Virus record (IMG/VR): IMGVR_UViG_3300026382_000002
Coordinates: 97,462-161,461 of that record
Length of the DNA: 64,000 nt
Direction: 5' to 3' (one strand)
From: a virus
Positions 26,190 to 33,879 of this stretch are shown here, piece by piece. How positions within the stretch are numbered: the first letter of the stretch is position 1; each line of letters starts with the position of its first letter. The notes beneath the pieces were generated by a model. It made no database searches. It had not been told where the DNA came from and saw only the letters and a list, made by a program, of their open reading frames with translations. A program made the position numbers and the translations under genes.

Positions 26190-26212
26190 AAAATATTTTT
26201 TTGCTATAATAA
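26190..26212 (+). promoter_or_regulatory. Plus-strand promoter of the structured RNA gene
   Basis: AAATATTTTTTTGCTATAAT: a seven-T tract directly followed by GC and a perfect TATAAT (26205-26210), no -35 box. The same combination precedes the 1616-aa gene on the other strand. It matches the known Campylobacter-type housekeeping promoter. Confidence 0.65.
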
Positions 26213-26214
26213 CA

Positions 26215-26344
26215 CTGCCGGTATCAGTAGCCGCAGCGCAGAACTTTTTAGAAAGTCTCCTCTGTTCATTTAGCGCCTCTTTTGGAAAGGAGCAAGCCCT
26301 CAGCTTATGGGGGAGGTGCAAACCTGCTTGCTCCTTTCTTTTAG
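26215..26344 (+). ncRNA. Structured non-coding RNA, about 130 nt, class unknown
   Basis: It lies in the gap 26152-26348 between minus-strand genes and reads against them. It has its own promoter and an intrinsic terminator. Predicted helices by eye: CTGC/GCAG with inner GGT/GCC (26215-26236); GCGC/GCGC (26236-26239 with 26273-26276) enclosing CAGA/TCTG and ACTTT/AAAGT with a TTAG loop (26239-26264); and a 13-bp perfect stem (26285-26297 with 26326-26338). That stem encloses AGGT-GCAA-ACCT, a GNRA-type tetraloop hairpin, and is followed by TTCTTTTA. No frame of useful length. I do not recognise 6S, tmRNA, SRP, RNase P or a known riboswitch. Confidence 0.65.
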
Positions 26345-26348
26345 ATTG

Positions 26349-27446
26349 CTATATTGTAAACTTTATATCTTCAACAACATTTTCTTTTTGGTACACTTCA
26401 TCAATATTTTCGATACAAGCCCTGATTATTTTTTCAGCTTTTTCAAGCCTGTATTCGAACAGTTCATTAGATTCCTCACGGGCTATCAATTTACTCACTT
26501 GCTCTAGCGGAAATGTAATTCCTTTTAGAACAAGATGTGCATCACCGAATTCATTCCATTTAATGTATGTTTTATATTTCTTTTCTACATACGCATCTAA
26601 AATCTCACTAATGTGCAGCACTTCTTTTTCTACATGGTCAGGTATTGTAAGAATTTTTGATTCAAATATAAATTTCTCCTGCCCGATAGTTTTAAACCAG
26701 ATAGCCAAGACAGGCGTATCGCCAACAACTTGGTAAACAGGTTTTTCGTTAGTAGCTTTGTTTTGTTCCATAATATCTCCTTCTGGTTGTTTTGATTCGT
26801 TTAAAGTATTATCTTCTATCATTGTTGCGCTCCTTTTTTGATTATTTAAATACAACTCAACTTCATTATACAATTTATCATCACCGAATTTCTTCACAAG
26901 TTTCAGGATTTTCTGTTTATCCCCGTACGTCTCATAAGCCATCACTGTCGGGTCGTCTTCCTGAAAAGCCATTTTTAAATATTTTACATATCTTTTAGCC
27001 GCTTTTTCATCACCCTTTTGCAAATAATAATATACTTCATCTACCTTGCTCTCGAAATGAACATTTTCTATCACTTCACCTTTTTCGCAGACAATAATTC
27101 CAGATTCCCTCGTTTCATCAGTATAATTATCTACAACCCTGCAGCTATATTTTTCTGATACTTTTCTCAACCCTTCAACCGGAGGTCCCCACGGAGTATC
27201 TCCTACCACAACTATTTCATTTTCATCAATACGCTTTAACTCTTCCCTGGAGGTATCCCATTTAGCCCCTATCTCCTTATATATATCGTCTCCATCTTTT
27301 AATTCAAGAAGACGTGAGAATAGCCCTTTGTAATTTTTCCTATCATTAAACAGGTTTTTTATTTTTAATTTAACCCTCAATTCCCTGAATTTTTCTTCAT
27401 CGTCCATTTTTTCAAACTTTATTGTATTGTGTGTCCAATCTGGCAT
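26349..27446 (-). CDS. Api92/YubB-like ferredoxin-fold protein with extra C-terminal region, 365 aa
   Basis: The N-terminus MPDWTHNTIKFE matches the 'MPNWc.N.l.i.g' start of the YubB/Api92-like family. The region GAKWDTSREELKR ... VGDTPWGPPVEGLRKVSEKY (about residues 60-105) carries its 'G.KWd.....f.TaWsPP...l..ls..yp' signature. After about residue 215 an unrelated 150-residue C-terminal part follows, with a low-complexity linker (NTLNESKQPEGD). The family is common on plasmids and phages and its function is not established. Confidence 0.6.
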   Translation of the reverse strand: MPDWTHNTIKFEKMDDEEKFRELRVKLKIKNLFNDRKNYKGLFSRLLELKDGDDIYKEIGAKWDTSREELKRIDENEIVVVGDTPWGPPVEGLRKVSEKYSCRVVDNYTDETRESGIIVCEKGEVIENVHFESKVDEVYYYLQKGDEKAAKRYVKYLKMAFQEDDPTVMAYETYGDKQKILKLVKKFGDDKLYNEVELYLNNQKRSATMIEDNTLNESKQPEGDIMEQNKATNEKPVYQVVGDTPVLAIWFKTIGQEKFIFESKILTIPDHVEKEVLHISEILDAYVEKKYKTYIKWNEFGDAHLVLKGITFPLEQVSKLIAREESNELFEYRLEKAEKIIRACIENIDEVYQKENVVEDIKFTI

Positions 27447-27458
27447 TTTTGCTCCTTT

Positions 27459-27992
27459 TTAGTTTTTTACATTGCATTTGTTTCCAAATTTTACAGAGTT
27501 TATAATGTTTGCTATAAACTCTACAAGAAAGTACCTATTATAAATACCGCATTTTTGATAATCTTCCGCCTGATACACATAGACCTCTTCATCCAATAGA
27601 TTTACCTTCATATCCATTTCTACTTTATAATTGTCAACACACATAATCATAGTTCCGGTAACAGTTTTATCCTGTTCACAATATTCCTCTTCCACGAAAT
27701 CGTATAATTTAAAAAAGCTGTCATAATCCCTAATATCTATTTCATAACTTAAAAATTCCTCAAGTATTTCAAGGGCTCTCAATTCCCTTTCGTTTCTAAT
27801 TCTGTTACCGTCAACTGCTCTTTTTATTGTTTCAACCTGTTCATCCGTATAGTTTTCAAGCACATACCCAATTGCCCCGTTTGCATTTTTTACAACAACC
27901 TCACGGTTATCTTCATTTACTTCTATAACGGGCATCGGCATACCGGAGATAAGCTCCAGCAGTCTTTCAAAACTTCTTTTCAATAAAATCAC
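27459..27992 (-). CDS. Hypothetical protein, 177 aa
   Basis: GTG start at 27992 behind GGAG. Begins MILLKRSFERLLELISG, then a beta-rich section and an acidic centre (DIRDYDSFFKLYDFVEEEY). No family recognised. Confidence 0.5.
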   Translation of the reverse strand: MILLKRSFERLLELISGMPMPVIEVNEDNREVVVKNANGAIGYVLENYTDEQVETIKRAVDGNRIRNERELRALEILEEFLSYEIDIRDYDSFFKLYDFVEEEYCEQDKTVTGTMIMCVDNYKVEMDMKVNLLDEEVYVYQAEDYQKCGIYNRYFLVEFIANIINSVKFGNKCNVKN

Positions 27993-28003
27993 ACTTGCTC
28001 CTT

Positions 28004-28369
28004 TTAATAGTTGTCCATCCAGATTTTTAGCGTTTTCCTAATTATAGCCCTCTTAAAACCACCTAATGTTTTATATTTATTTTTATATATAACAGTTCTG
28101 TTGCAGGTTAGCATATCTATAATTTCGGCTCTGTCGTCACTAACTGTTACTTTGCATCCGTTAACTATTTGATGTTTATGAATCAGATTTAATTGTTCCG
28201 GATGTTCTATTTTTTTATTTCTTTCGTTAAATTTATCGTTAATTAAACCTAAGAAAGCTTTCTTTACGACATCATAAGGCACTACGATTGTCCCGTTGTT
28301 ACTTTTAAATGTGTTATTTCTTATCTCCGCCAGCGCCTTATTTAGTTCATTTTTATTAATCGTCTTCAT
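28004..28369 (-). CDS. Hypothetical protein, 121 aa
   Basis: Among three consecutive ATGs, the last (28369, MKTINKNELNKAL) is best placed behind GGAG. Helical ends, beta centre. The C-terminus 'YKTLGGFKRAIIRKTLKIWM' resembles phage proteins with a 'GFkrAI.RKtl' tail. It overlaps the next gene's 3' end by 14 bases. Confidence 0.5.
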   Translation of the reverse strand: MKTINKNELNKALAEIRNNTFKSNNGTIVVPYDVVKKAFLGLINDKFNERNKKIEHPEQLNLIHKHQIVNGCKVTVSDDRAEIIDMLTCNRTVIYKNKYKTLGGFKRAIIRKTLKIWMDNY

Positions 28370-28547
28370 CATCATCTCCATACATTTCATCAAACAATTC
28401 AGCTCTGTAATCTATCTCAGCCGCTGACACTTCAACGTTCTCAGTATCATCATATCCATTAACCTGAACAAATACTTTACCCTCGTCTTCGTATGCGCTT
28501 ATACCTCTTATATTAAACCATCTCACTGCTTTTTCAATATTACTCAT
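28356..28547 (-). CDS. Small acidic protein, 63 aa, paralogue of the 22774 gene
   Basis: Begins MSNIEKAVRWFNIRGISAYE. It shares the helix-strand-strand-helix pattern and the spacing of 'KA..W......A..D.G.V...V' with the 58-aa protein at 22774. Ends in an Asp/Glu run (DDDEDD). Confidence 0.55.
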   Translation of the reverse strand: MSNIEKAVRWFNIRGISAYEDEGKVFVQVNGYDDTENVEVSAAEIDYRAELFDEMYGDDDEDD

Positions 28548-28573
28548 GGACTTCTCCTTTGTTTTTATTTACA

Positions 28574-28804
28574 TTAGACTTCTACAATAGTTGCAGCTTC
28601 TTGTTCTCCGTATTTATTTGTCCAGCTTACAAACAACTCGTCTTCTTCTATACCTCTAATATATTCATTAACCCAATATTTACCCTCAACGTTGTCTCTT
28701 ACAATCTGTTTTAGCTCTTCTTTTGCAGCTTCTAAGTTGTTTCCATAGTTAATTACATCAACTACCATACCGTTTTCTGTTTTAATCAATAATACATTTT
28801 TCAT
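28574..28804 (-). CDS. Hypothetical protein, 76 aa
   Basis: Begins MKNVLLIKTENGMVVDVINY; strand-strand-helix-strand. Ribosome binding site AAGGAG. It lies just downstream of the repeat cluster at 28836-28950. No family recognised. Confidence 0.5.
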   Translation of the reverse strand: MKNVLLIKTENGMVVDVINYGNNLEAAKEELKQIVRDNVEGKYWVNEYIRGIEEDELFVSWTNKYGEQEAATIVEV

Positions 28805-28835
28805 TTATTTCTCCTTTTATTTAAATTTTAATGAT

Positions 28836-28950
28836 TTTAAGAAAAGTTTAAGAAAAGTGGTAAAAACAGTGTATCTCTATATACCCAAAAACGCACTTTT
28901 CTTAAGAGTTGCTTAAGGATTTTTGCATTATCTGCAATTTCGCTTAAGTT
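28836..28950. repeat. Cluster of TTTAAG/CTTAAG repeats with a long inverted repeat
   Basis: In the 150-base gap 28805-28954: TTTAAGAAAAG occurs twice in perfect tandem (28836-28846, 28847-28857). TTAAGAAAAGTG (28848-28859) is answered by its inverse CACTTTTCTTAA (28894-28905). Further CTTAAG/TTTAAG copies stand at 28912, 28933 and 28944. No coding frame fits well. It may be a protein-binding array or a control hairpin ahead of the 28574 gene. Confidence 0.55.
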
Positions 28951-28954
28951 TCGT

Positions 28955-29338
28955 TTAAGATTCCTGTGTCCATTGAATAGGTTTTTGACCATAATCATCA
29001 AACGCATATTCATTGCAATGAGGAATTGTATAATGGCATATATATCTATCTGTTTCTTTGCCTTTTCTATTTTTAGGCACACAATAGAACTTAACGCTAA
29101 TCAGCTTAACCATTTTTATAATAGATATAGAAGTCATTGGTATCATAAAAACTTCTCCGGTAATTGCGTCTTCCACATCTATAAGTCCAACAAAGTTTTT
29201 GTTATCATTAATATAATCTATATCAAGCGCAACCACTATTTTACCGTTATTACATTCAATCTGCCAACAATCTATTTCTTTAATAATATTCGTATTTACA
29301 GGGTTTGAGCACGGCATTTTTAATGAAGTTTTACCCAT
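28955..29338 (-). CDS. Hypothetical protein, 127 aa
   Basis: Begins MGKTSLKMPCSNPVNTNIIK. Beta-rich, with cysteines at several points (PCSN, DCWQIEC, YCVP, ICHY, HCNEY) that may bind metal. Small gap repeats follow its stop. No family recognised. Confidence 0.5.
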   Translation of the reverse strand: MGKTSLKMPCSNPVNTNIIKEIDCWQIECNNGKIVVALDIDYINDNKNFVGLIDVEDAITGEVFMIPMTSISIIKMVKLISVKFYCVPKNRKGKETDRYICHYTIPHCNEYAFDDYGQKPIQWTQES

Positions 29339-29540
29339 TGTATTCTCCTTTGCATTGTAGTGTTATTTTTTCAGCAGTGATTTTCATCTTTGATGAAGGC
29401 ACCACTACCCTGGATAGCTCTTCCTCGCCTTTTTCTTTTACCTTTTTCGCAGCTTCTTCACAAGTATCAGCTATTACATGTAAATCATAGCTGTACTCTA
29501 TCTTTTTAACCACTTTAACGTTTATTACGTAAGTTTTCAT
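29331..29540 (-). CDS. Hypothetical protein, 69 aa
   Basis: ATG 29540 (MKTYVINVKVVKKIEYS) follows AAAGGA. Strand-helix-strand with a lysine/glutamate helix (CEEAAKKVKEKGEEEL). A compact single-domain protein with the common phage 'y.v.v.........v.a.s.eeA..kA' layout. Confidence 0.5.
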   Translation of the reverse strand: MKTYVINVKVVKKIEYSYDLHVIADTCEEAAKKVKEKGEEELSRVVVPSSKMKITAEKITLQCKGEYNG

Positions 29541-29550
29541 TTGGATTCCT

Positions 29551-29892
29551 TTACAAAATATCAAGACTGTCAAGCGCCTCGTATGCAGCTTCCAACAACC
29601 CGTCATTGCTAAGTTTAACCGTTTCATCCGTGCATATGGTTACAATGAACATCAGGTTTGCTTTAATCGCACATTCAATTTCTTCCAACGCATCCTTTTC
29701 AAGAGGCTTACCATCATATACGGCTTCCGAAACTTCAATATTTTTAATTTGAACACTCGTTTCCCAATCGTCCCTTATAAATCTTAAAGGACCTGAGAAT
29801 ATTACATTCATTCTAAAAGGTTTGTCTTTATAAAACTTATCATCAAATACCGGTTGATGAATAAACATATCATTCAATTCTATATGTATCAT
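29551..29892 (-). CDS. Hypothetical protein, 113 aa
   Basis: Begins MIHIELNDMFIHQPVFDDKF. Beta-rich first half, helical second half. No family recognised; ribosome binding site GGAG and one-base spacing to the upstream gene. Confidence 0.5.
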   Translation of the reverse strand: MIHIELNDMFIHQPVFDDKFYKDKPFRMNVIFSGPLRFIRDDWETSVQIKNIEVSEAVYDGKPLEKDALEEIECAIKANLMFIVTICTDETVKLSNDGLLEAAYEALDSLDIL

Positions 29893-30648
29893 TTACTCTC
29901 CTTTACTGCTTAATTTGTATGATTCTGCGACAGCTTGGCCTTTTTTGGCAACTATTTCAACACTGCTTACATAATTGCTATATTCCGTAATATTCTGATA
30001 CATCTCCATAACTCTGTCGTAAGACACTTTGTTTAATTCTACATCTTTAACAATATATACCCCGTTTCTATATACACCCAGCAGTTTTCCGTTTTTATCT
30101 TCAAACGGTCCAAATGCAATATCCATTTCCCAATCTATGATTTTTAATTCTTTTTTACGCAAAGAAGTGACGGATACGTTTATCTTTTTAGCGTATCTTT
30201 CAAGGTTTTGAGCGTCAATTTTAAATTTAAAATCAAATATTCCGTCATATATCTCTTTAGGTTCGGCATTCCTTTTAACTTCCTGCAATTCCTCTACAAT
30301 AGCCAATGGATATTTTCTAATGATAGACGGGTTGCTAACTGCATTTAATTGTTTAAACGCACCTTCGTCATCAACAGCTATAAAACAGCCTGTATAGCCG
30401 CATACTTGAACCTCGTACTCATATTCATATATATCCATAATTCTTTGACCCTCTTCAATGTAATGGTCATTTTCATCTGGGATACTCGATACCTTAACCA
30501 ATAAGACGTCATCAGGCATTGCGTCAGGAGAATTTTCTCTCCCGAGAGTCCTAAATTTCATCGTTTCGTTGTCCCAGCTCCATTCCGTTACTGTGCCTTC
30601 ATCTGTTACCTGATAAGCTTTATATTTAAACTCAGACAAAAATCTCAT
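29893..30648 (-). CDS. Hypothetical protein, 251 aa, weakly YopX-like
   Basis: Begins MRFLSEFKYKAYQVTDEGTV. The segment 'GQRIMDIYEYEYEVQV' resembles the 'G.eIyegDiv.v' step of YopX proteins, but the earlier part of that domain is not clear. The remainder is a charged alpha/beta region. Assignment tentative. Confidence 0.45.
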   Translation of the reverse strand: MRFLSEFKYKAYQVTDEGTVTEWSWDNETMKFRTLGRENSPDAMPDDVLLVKVSSIPDENDHYIEEGQRIMDIYEYEYEVQVCGYTGCFIAVDDEGAFKQLNAVSNPSIIRKYPLAIVEELQEVKRNAEPKEIYDGIFDFKFKIDAQNLERYAKKINVSVTSLRKKELKIIDWEMDIAFGPFEDKNGKLLGVYRNGVYIVKDVELNKVSYDRVMEMYQNITEYSNYVSSVEIVAKKGQAVAESYKLSSKGE

Positions 30649-31189
30649 CTCTTACTCCTTTTAATCTATATACAGCATCAATGATTTTCTTTTCCTCATC
30701 TTCGTATTTCTCTAAATTTAGCCAGTTTCCTAACGCTATCTCAATATCCGGCAATAAATGTTTATCAGAGAATGTAGGAGAACTGACGCAGTTTTTGGAG
30801 TGCTCGTAAGCATATATACAAACATCGTCAACAACTTTTTGATACAACGTATCGTCAACGTTGGCAAAGCCCAGATTTTGGGCATATTCAACACTGACAG
30901 TTCTGTATGTTTTTTCAAATTCTACTTTTTTAAGCTCAACCATAGTGTTAATCATTTCATCAACTAGAGGCCTTATCTCATTAACGTCTTTAGGCTCTCT
31001 ATCTAAATCTACTTTAATTTCAAATCTGAACATAGGACCACGTAATGTAACAAGTTCCCATCCATATAAACTTTTTTCATTTACATTTTGCTGGGCACTT
31101 AAATAGATATATTTATCCACTATCAGATAGTGATTGATAAATTTATCATTTTGTTGTTTGAAATAGTCTTTTCCTTTAAAAATTTTCAT
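30632..31189 (-). CDS. Hypothetical protein, 185 aa
   Basis: Begins MKIFKGKDYFKQQNDKFINH; alpha/beta, with a helical C-terminus. Overlaps the next gene by 17 bases. No motif recognised. Confidence 0.5.
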   Translation of the reverse strand: MKIFKGKDYFKQQNDKFINHYLIVDKYIYLSAQQNVNEKSLYGWELVTLRGPMFRFEIKVDLDREPKDVNEIRPLVDEMINTMVELKKVEFEKTYRTVSVEYAQNLGFANVDDTLYQKVVDDVCIYAYEHSKNCVSSPTFSDKHLLPDIEIALGNWLNLEKYEDEEKKIIDAVYRLKGVRDEIFV

Positions 31190-31228
31190 TTTTTTATCCT
31201 TTTTCCTTAGGTGTTTTTTGGGTTAAAA

Positions 31229-31312
31229 TTAAAAAAGTCTATCACTTATTACCCATCCTATTACAAAGCCGGCAAAGACCAGAAGCAGTTCCAAGACCAG
31301 AGAGCAATTCAT
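31229..31312 (-). CDS. Single-pass membrane microprotein, 27 aa
   Basis: Found by reading the gap 31190-31308. ATG 31312 overlaps the preceding TGA and has AAAAGGA six bases upstream. The peptide MNCSLVLELLLVFAGFVIGW plus VISDRLF is one transmembrane helix. The perfect ribosome binding site supports translation. Confidence 0.5.
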   Translation of the reverse strand: MNCSLVLELLLVFAGFVIGWVISDRLF

Positions 31313-31974
31313 TGTTTGTCCTTTTTAACATCGGTACATTTAATTTCCTCTGGAATATCATAATATTTATTGCCGTTGCAGTCCCACCATGCCCCTTCTT
31401 CAATAATGTATTGTTTAACTGCCTCTTCAGAAGTTCTATACTTAAAATCCGCTTCAAGACGTTCATATGCCCAGTCGGCAAGTTCTTTTGCAATGCTTAA
31501 TACAAATTCGGCCTCTTCATCGCATTCATCATATTCTTTTCCGCATTTATCGTTGCACTCCCAGTCTTTTACATACATTGTGTTTGAATGGTGATAACGT
31601 GAACTCTCTCTTTCAATTTCAACCCATTCTAAACATTCGTCGATTTCTTTAACGCTTTTCGCTAGCCTATGGAGGACTTTATCTTTAGGGGCGTAATCTT
31701 TTATCTCTTCGACCGGGTCTTTATCCGGTTTGGACCAGGTGCCTGTAAAGCATGCTCCATCTCCCTGAGAATAAAAACCTGTGTAATTAAAATCCTCAAC
31801 ACTGAAACCGAGAATTTTGGCAATTGTCTCAAAATCATACTTAAACCAATCTGCATCCCACCATTGTTCTATTCTCTCACATTCATTTTCGACTATTTTT
31901 TCAGCTGCAGGAAAATTGAAATCCTCCATTGATTCAAATTTAAATAATTGCGTTGTTACAGTTGCCGTTTCCAT
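31309..31974 (-). CDS. Phage protein with SQGDGA motif, 221 aa
   Basis: About residues 65-78 read FYSQGDGACFTGTW. This 'sGf.sQGDGA.F.G' motif occurs in a family found in many phages and mobile elements. Later a cysteine set (ECNDKCGKEYDEC) and a C-terminal section with 'EEGAWWDCNGNKYYD'. Acidic, helical. The family has no assigned activity that I know of. Confidence 0.5.
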   Translation of the reverse strand: METATVTTQLFKFESMEDFNFPAAEKIVENECERIEQWWDADWFKYDFETIAKILGFSVEDFNYTGFYSQGDGACFTGTWSKPDKDPVEEIKDYAPKDKVLHRLAKSVKEIDECLEWVEIERESSRYHHSNTMYVKDWECNDKCGKEYDECDEEAEFVLSIAKELADWAYERLEADFKYRTSEEAVKQYIIEEGAWWDCNGNKYYDIPEEIKCTDVKKDKQ

Positions 31975-32023
31975 TTCTTTCTCCTTATATAATAATGTAT
32001 ATACAAAATTAGTTCAGAGAGGA

Positions 32024-32947
32024 TTATTCCTCTCCGTTATAATATAGCTCTACCACACAGTCTGGGCAAATGTTGACTCCATCATTTGCTAGTTCAGCAG
32101 CATATTCTCTCAATTTGTACCCTTCAATTTTTTCCCATGGTTTATACATTTTTTTGGTAGCCAGTTTCTCTTTTCCGCACAAAGACGTTGAATCGTTTAA
32201 ACTGAAAATATGCTTATATCCATTTACCTCTTCTATTACGTAGGCATCGGATTCATCTTCTTTTGCATTTTTGTTTACGCCTTGGATTATATCTGTCAAA
32301 TCTAGATAACTAATTTTAGGTTTGGTAGAAAATCCGTATCTTTTAAGATACTTAGATAATGGACCGGGCATATTTGCTTCAATCTTTTTCATTTCTTCCA
32401 AAGTAAGATAGTTTATCTGAATTACTCCGCTTATACCCGTTACAATGTTTTTGCTCATATTTTCAACCCATTGATGCCCCATTAATTTTGCAAGCCAATT
32501 AAGAACTGCATAAATTGCATTTTCATCATCTTGATATTCATCTTTAAAGAAAAACAACGCAGAATATGCAGATTCTTTTTCTGGTTTAACCAATACTGCT
32601 TTTTCAGACAATCCATACAGCAAACTGCTTAGCGTCATAAATCCGTCTTCCAGTTCGGGATTTTCTATTGCAAATCCATAGTTTGAAGGACTGAAAATTA
32701 CTTTAAAATCACCGTCAACTGTTTTAATCCCATCTCCTTTAGGAACAAACAGCTTCATACTTACGGTATCCCCTGTATAAATTTCATCTCCGTTTCTGTC
32801 TACGTCAACAAATACTCCGACACTATCGGGCAATACGGGAATTACATCGCTGCTAGGAGTAACTATTACATCTTTACCCTCAAACTTAGCGTAGTATCCA
32901 TATACTTTTTCTTTTTTTGATTCGCTTATTCCTCTGAATTTAAACAT
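32024..32947 (-). CDS. YopX-family protein, 307 aa
   Basis: ATG 32947 (MFKFRGISESKKEKVYGYYA) follows AAGGAG. The N-terminal 70 residues are a YopX domain: start 'kFRGis....kWvYG', end GVFVDVDRNGDEIYTGDTVS. A 230-residue C-terminal extension ends with a CxxC-like pair (NICPDC). The longest of the three YopX-like proteins. Confidence 0.65.
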   Translation of the reverse strand: MFKFRGISESKKEKVYGYYAKFEGKDVIVTPSSDVIPVLPDSVGVFVDVDRNGDEIYTGDTVSMKLFVPKGDGIKTVDGDFKVIFSPSNYGFAIENPELEDGFMTLSSLLYGLSEKAVLVKPEKESAYSALFFFKDEYQDDENAIYAVLNWLAKLMGHQWVENMSKNIVTGISGVIQINYLTLEEMKKIEANMPGPLSKYLKRYGFSTKPKISYLDLTDIIQGVNKNAKEDESDAYVIEEVNGYKHIFSLNDSTSLCGKEKLATKKMYKPWEKIEGYKLREYAAELANDGVNICPDCVVELYYNGEE

Positions 32948-32985
32948 TTGCTCTCCTTGTTTCAAATTTTTTAATGATTTCTATT

Positions 32986-33282
32986 TTACACCGTTGAGGA
33001 TGAAAACCCTGTTCTGTTTTTTAATTTTTCGCTCTCCTCGTTTTGAATCTCGGTTATATCCTCTTCATACATTTCCGAAGAATCAACATCTCTAATATAT
33101 TCATCAACTTCAGTAACTTCACACTTATCCAACAATTCTCCTCCGCCGTTTACGAAAATATCATATCTGCCATCAATTATTTCTTCTTTTAATTTTTCTA
33201 CATCAACATCTTCAGGCACTTTAACTTTAAATATAACAGTTTTATATACGGCAATCGGCACATTAACTTTTAACGTCTTCAT
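32986..33282 (-). CDS. Hypothetical protein, 98 aa
   Basis: Begins MKTLKVNVPIAVYKTVIFKV. Beta start followed by acidic tail; the start resembles that of the 76-aa protein at 48749. No family recognised. Confidence 0.45.
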   Translation of the reverse strand: MKTLKVNVPIAVYKTVIFKVKVPEDVDVEKLKEEIIDGRYDIFVNGGGELLDKCEVTEVDEYIRDVDSSEMYEEDITEIQNEESEKLKNRTGFSSSTV

Positions 33283-33499
33283 TATCTCTCCTTATTCTTT
33301 CTTTTTTTATTGTTTCCCACCCAAAATATGAACCACCTACAAAATCAGCGTATTCTCCAAATCTTTGAACGGTTAGATATTTCTCTAACCATATTACGCT
33401 TCCATCATCCATTGTTGTGGGCAAGAAAGCAAATTTTATAACTGTTCTTGTTTGCCCGATTGTAGTTTCCTGCTTAGGTCTAGTTTTAAAAAGCAGCAT
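33263..33499 (-). CDS. Hypothetical protein, 78 aa
   Basis: Begins MLLFKTRPKQETTIGQTRTV. Beta-rich with 'FAFLPTTMDDGSVIWLEKYL'-type strands, the compact style of phage proteins with 'W.e......y'. It sits between the secreted protein and the 98-aa gene. Confidence 0.45.
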   Translation of the reverse strand: MLLFKTRPKQETTIGQTRTVIKFAFLPTTMDDGSVIWLEKYLTVQRFGEYADFVGGSYFGWETIKKERIRRDNEDVKS

Positions 33500-33865
33500 T
33501 TATTCTCCTCTCTTTTTTTCCACTTTTTCTTTGGACATGCAAAAATATTTAATGAATATATTACCTTGTTTAGGTTTATACATTATTGCCAAATTACCAG
33601 AAGGCAGCTCTTCCGCAACAATAATGTTTCCTTTTTTGCTTTTGTAATATTCTATCCCGTCTTTTTCAGAGTATTTATGATATACTTCTTCCACATCATA
33701 AATTACACTATTATCTTTACCTATTACTGCCACTTTCATTTCTGGTTTTGTGAGTTTCTTTAAAATTTTAAATGTGACAGCATCTACTATTTCGACAGAA
33801 GCGCAATAATATTGTTGCGCCATTAGACCGCTAATAAAAACCAATAATCCGATTAACTTTTTCAT
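33500..33865 (-). CDS. Secreted two-cysteine protein, 121 aa
   Basis: MKKLIGLLVFISGLMAQ is a clear signal peptide, likely cut after residue 16. The mature chain begins near QYYCAS and has a second cysteine close to the end (YFCMSK), so N- and C-termini may be joined by a disulfide. Beta-rich. Periplasmic location expected; role unknown. Confidence 0.55.
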   Translation of the reverse strand: MKKLIGLLVFISGLMAQQYYCASVEIVDAVTFKILKKLTKPEMKVAVIGKDNSVIYDVEEVYHKYSEKDGIEYYKSKKGNIIVAEELPSGNLAIMYKPKQGNIFIKYFCMSKEKVEKKRGE

Positions 33866-33879
33866 TTCTCGTCCTTTTT

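Noticed and set aside
26205-26344. Riboswitch on the minus strand ahead of the 25474 gene
   Set aside because: The minus strand lacks a U-run after the long stem, whereas the plus strand has both promoter and terminator.
28837-29082. 81-codon minus-strand frame across the repeat cluster
   Set aside because: It overlaps the 127-aa gene in another frame, has no ribosome binding site, and its C-terminus is the translated repeat DNA.
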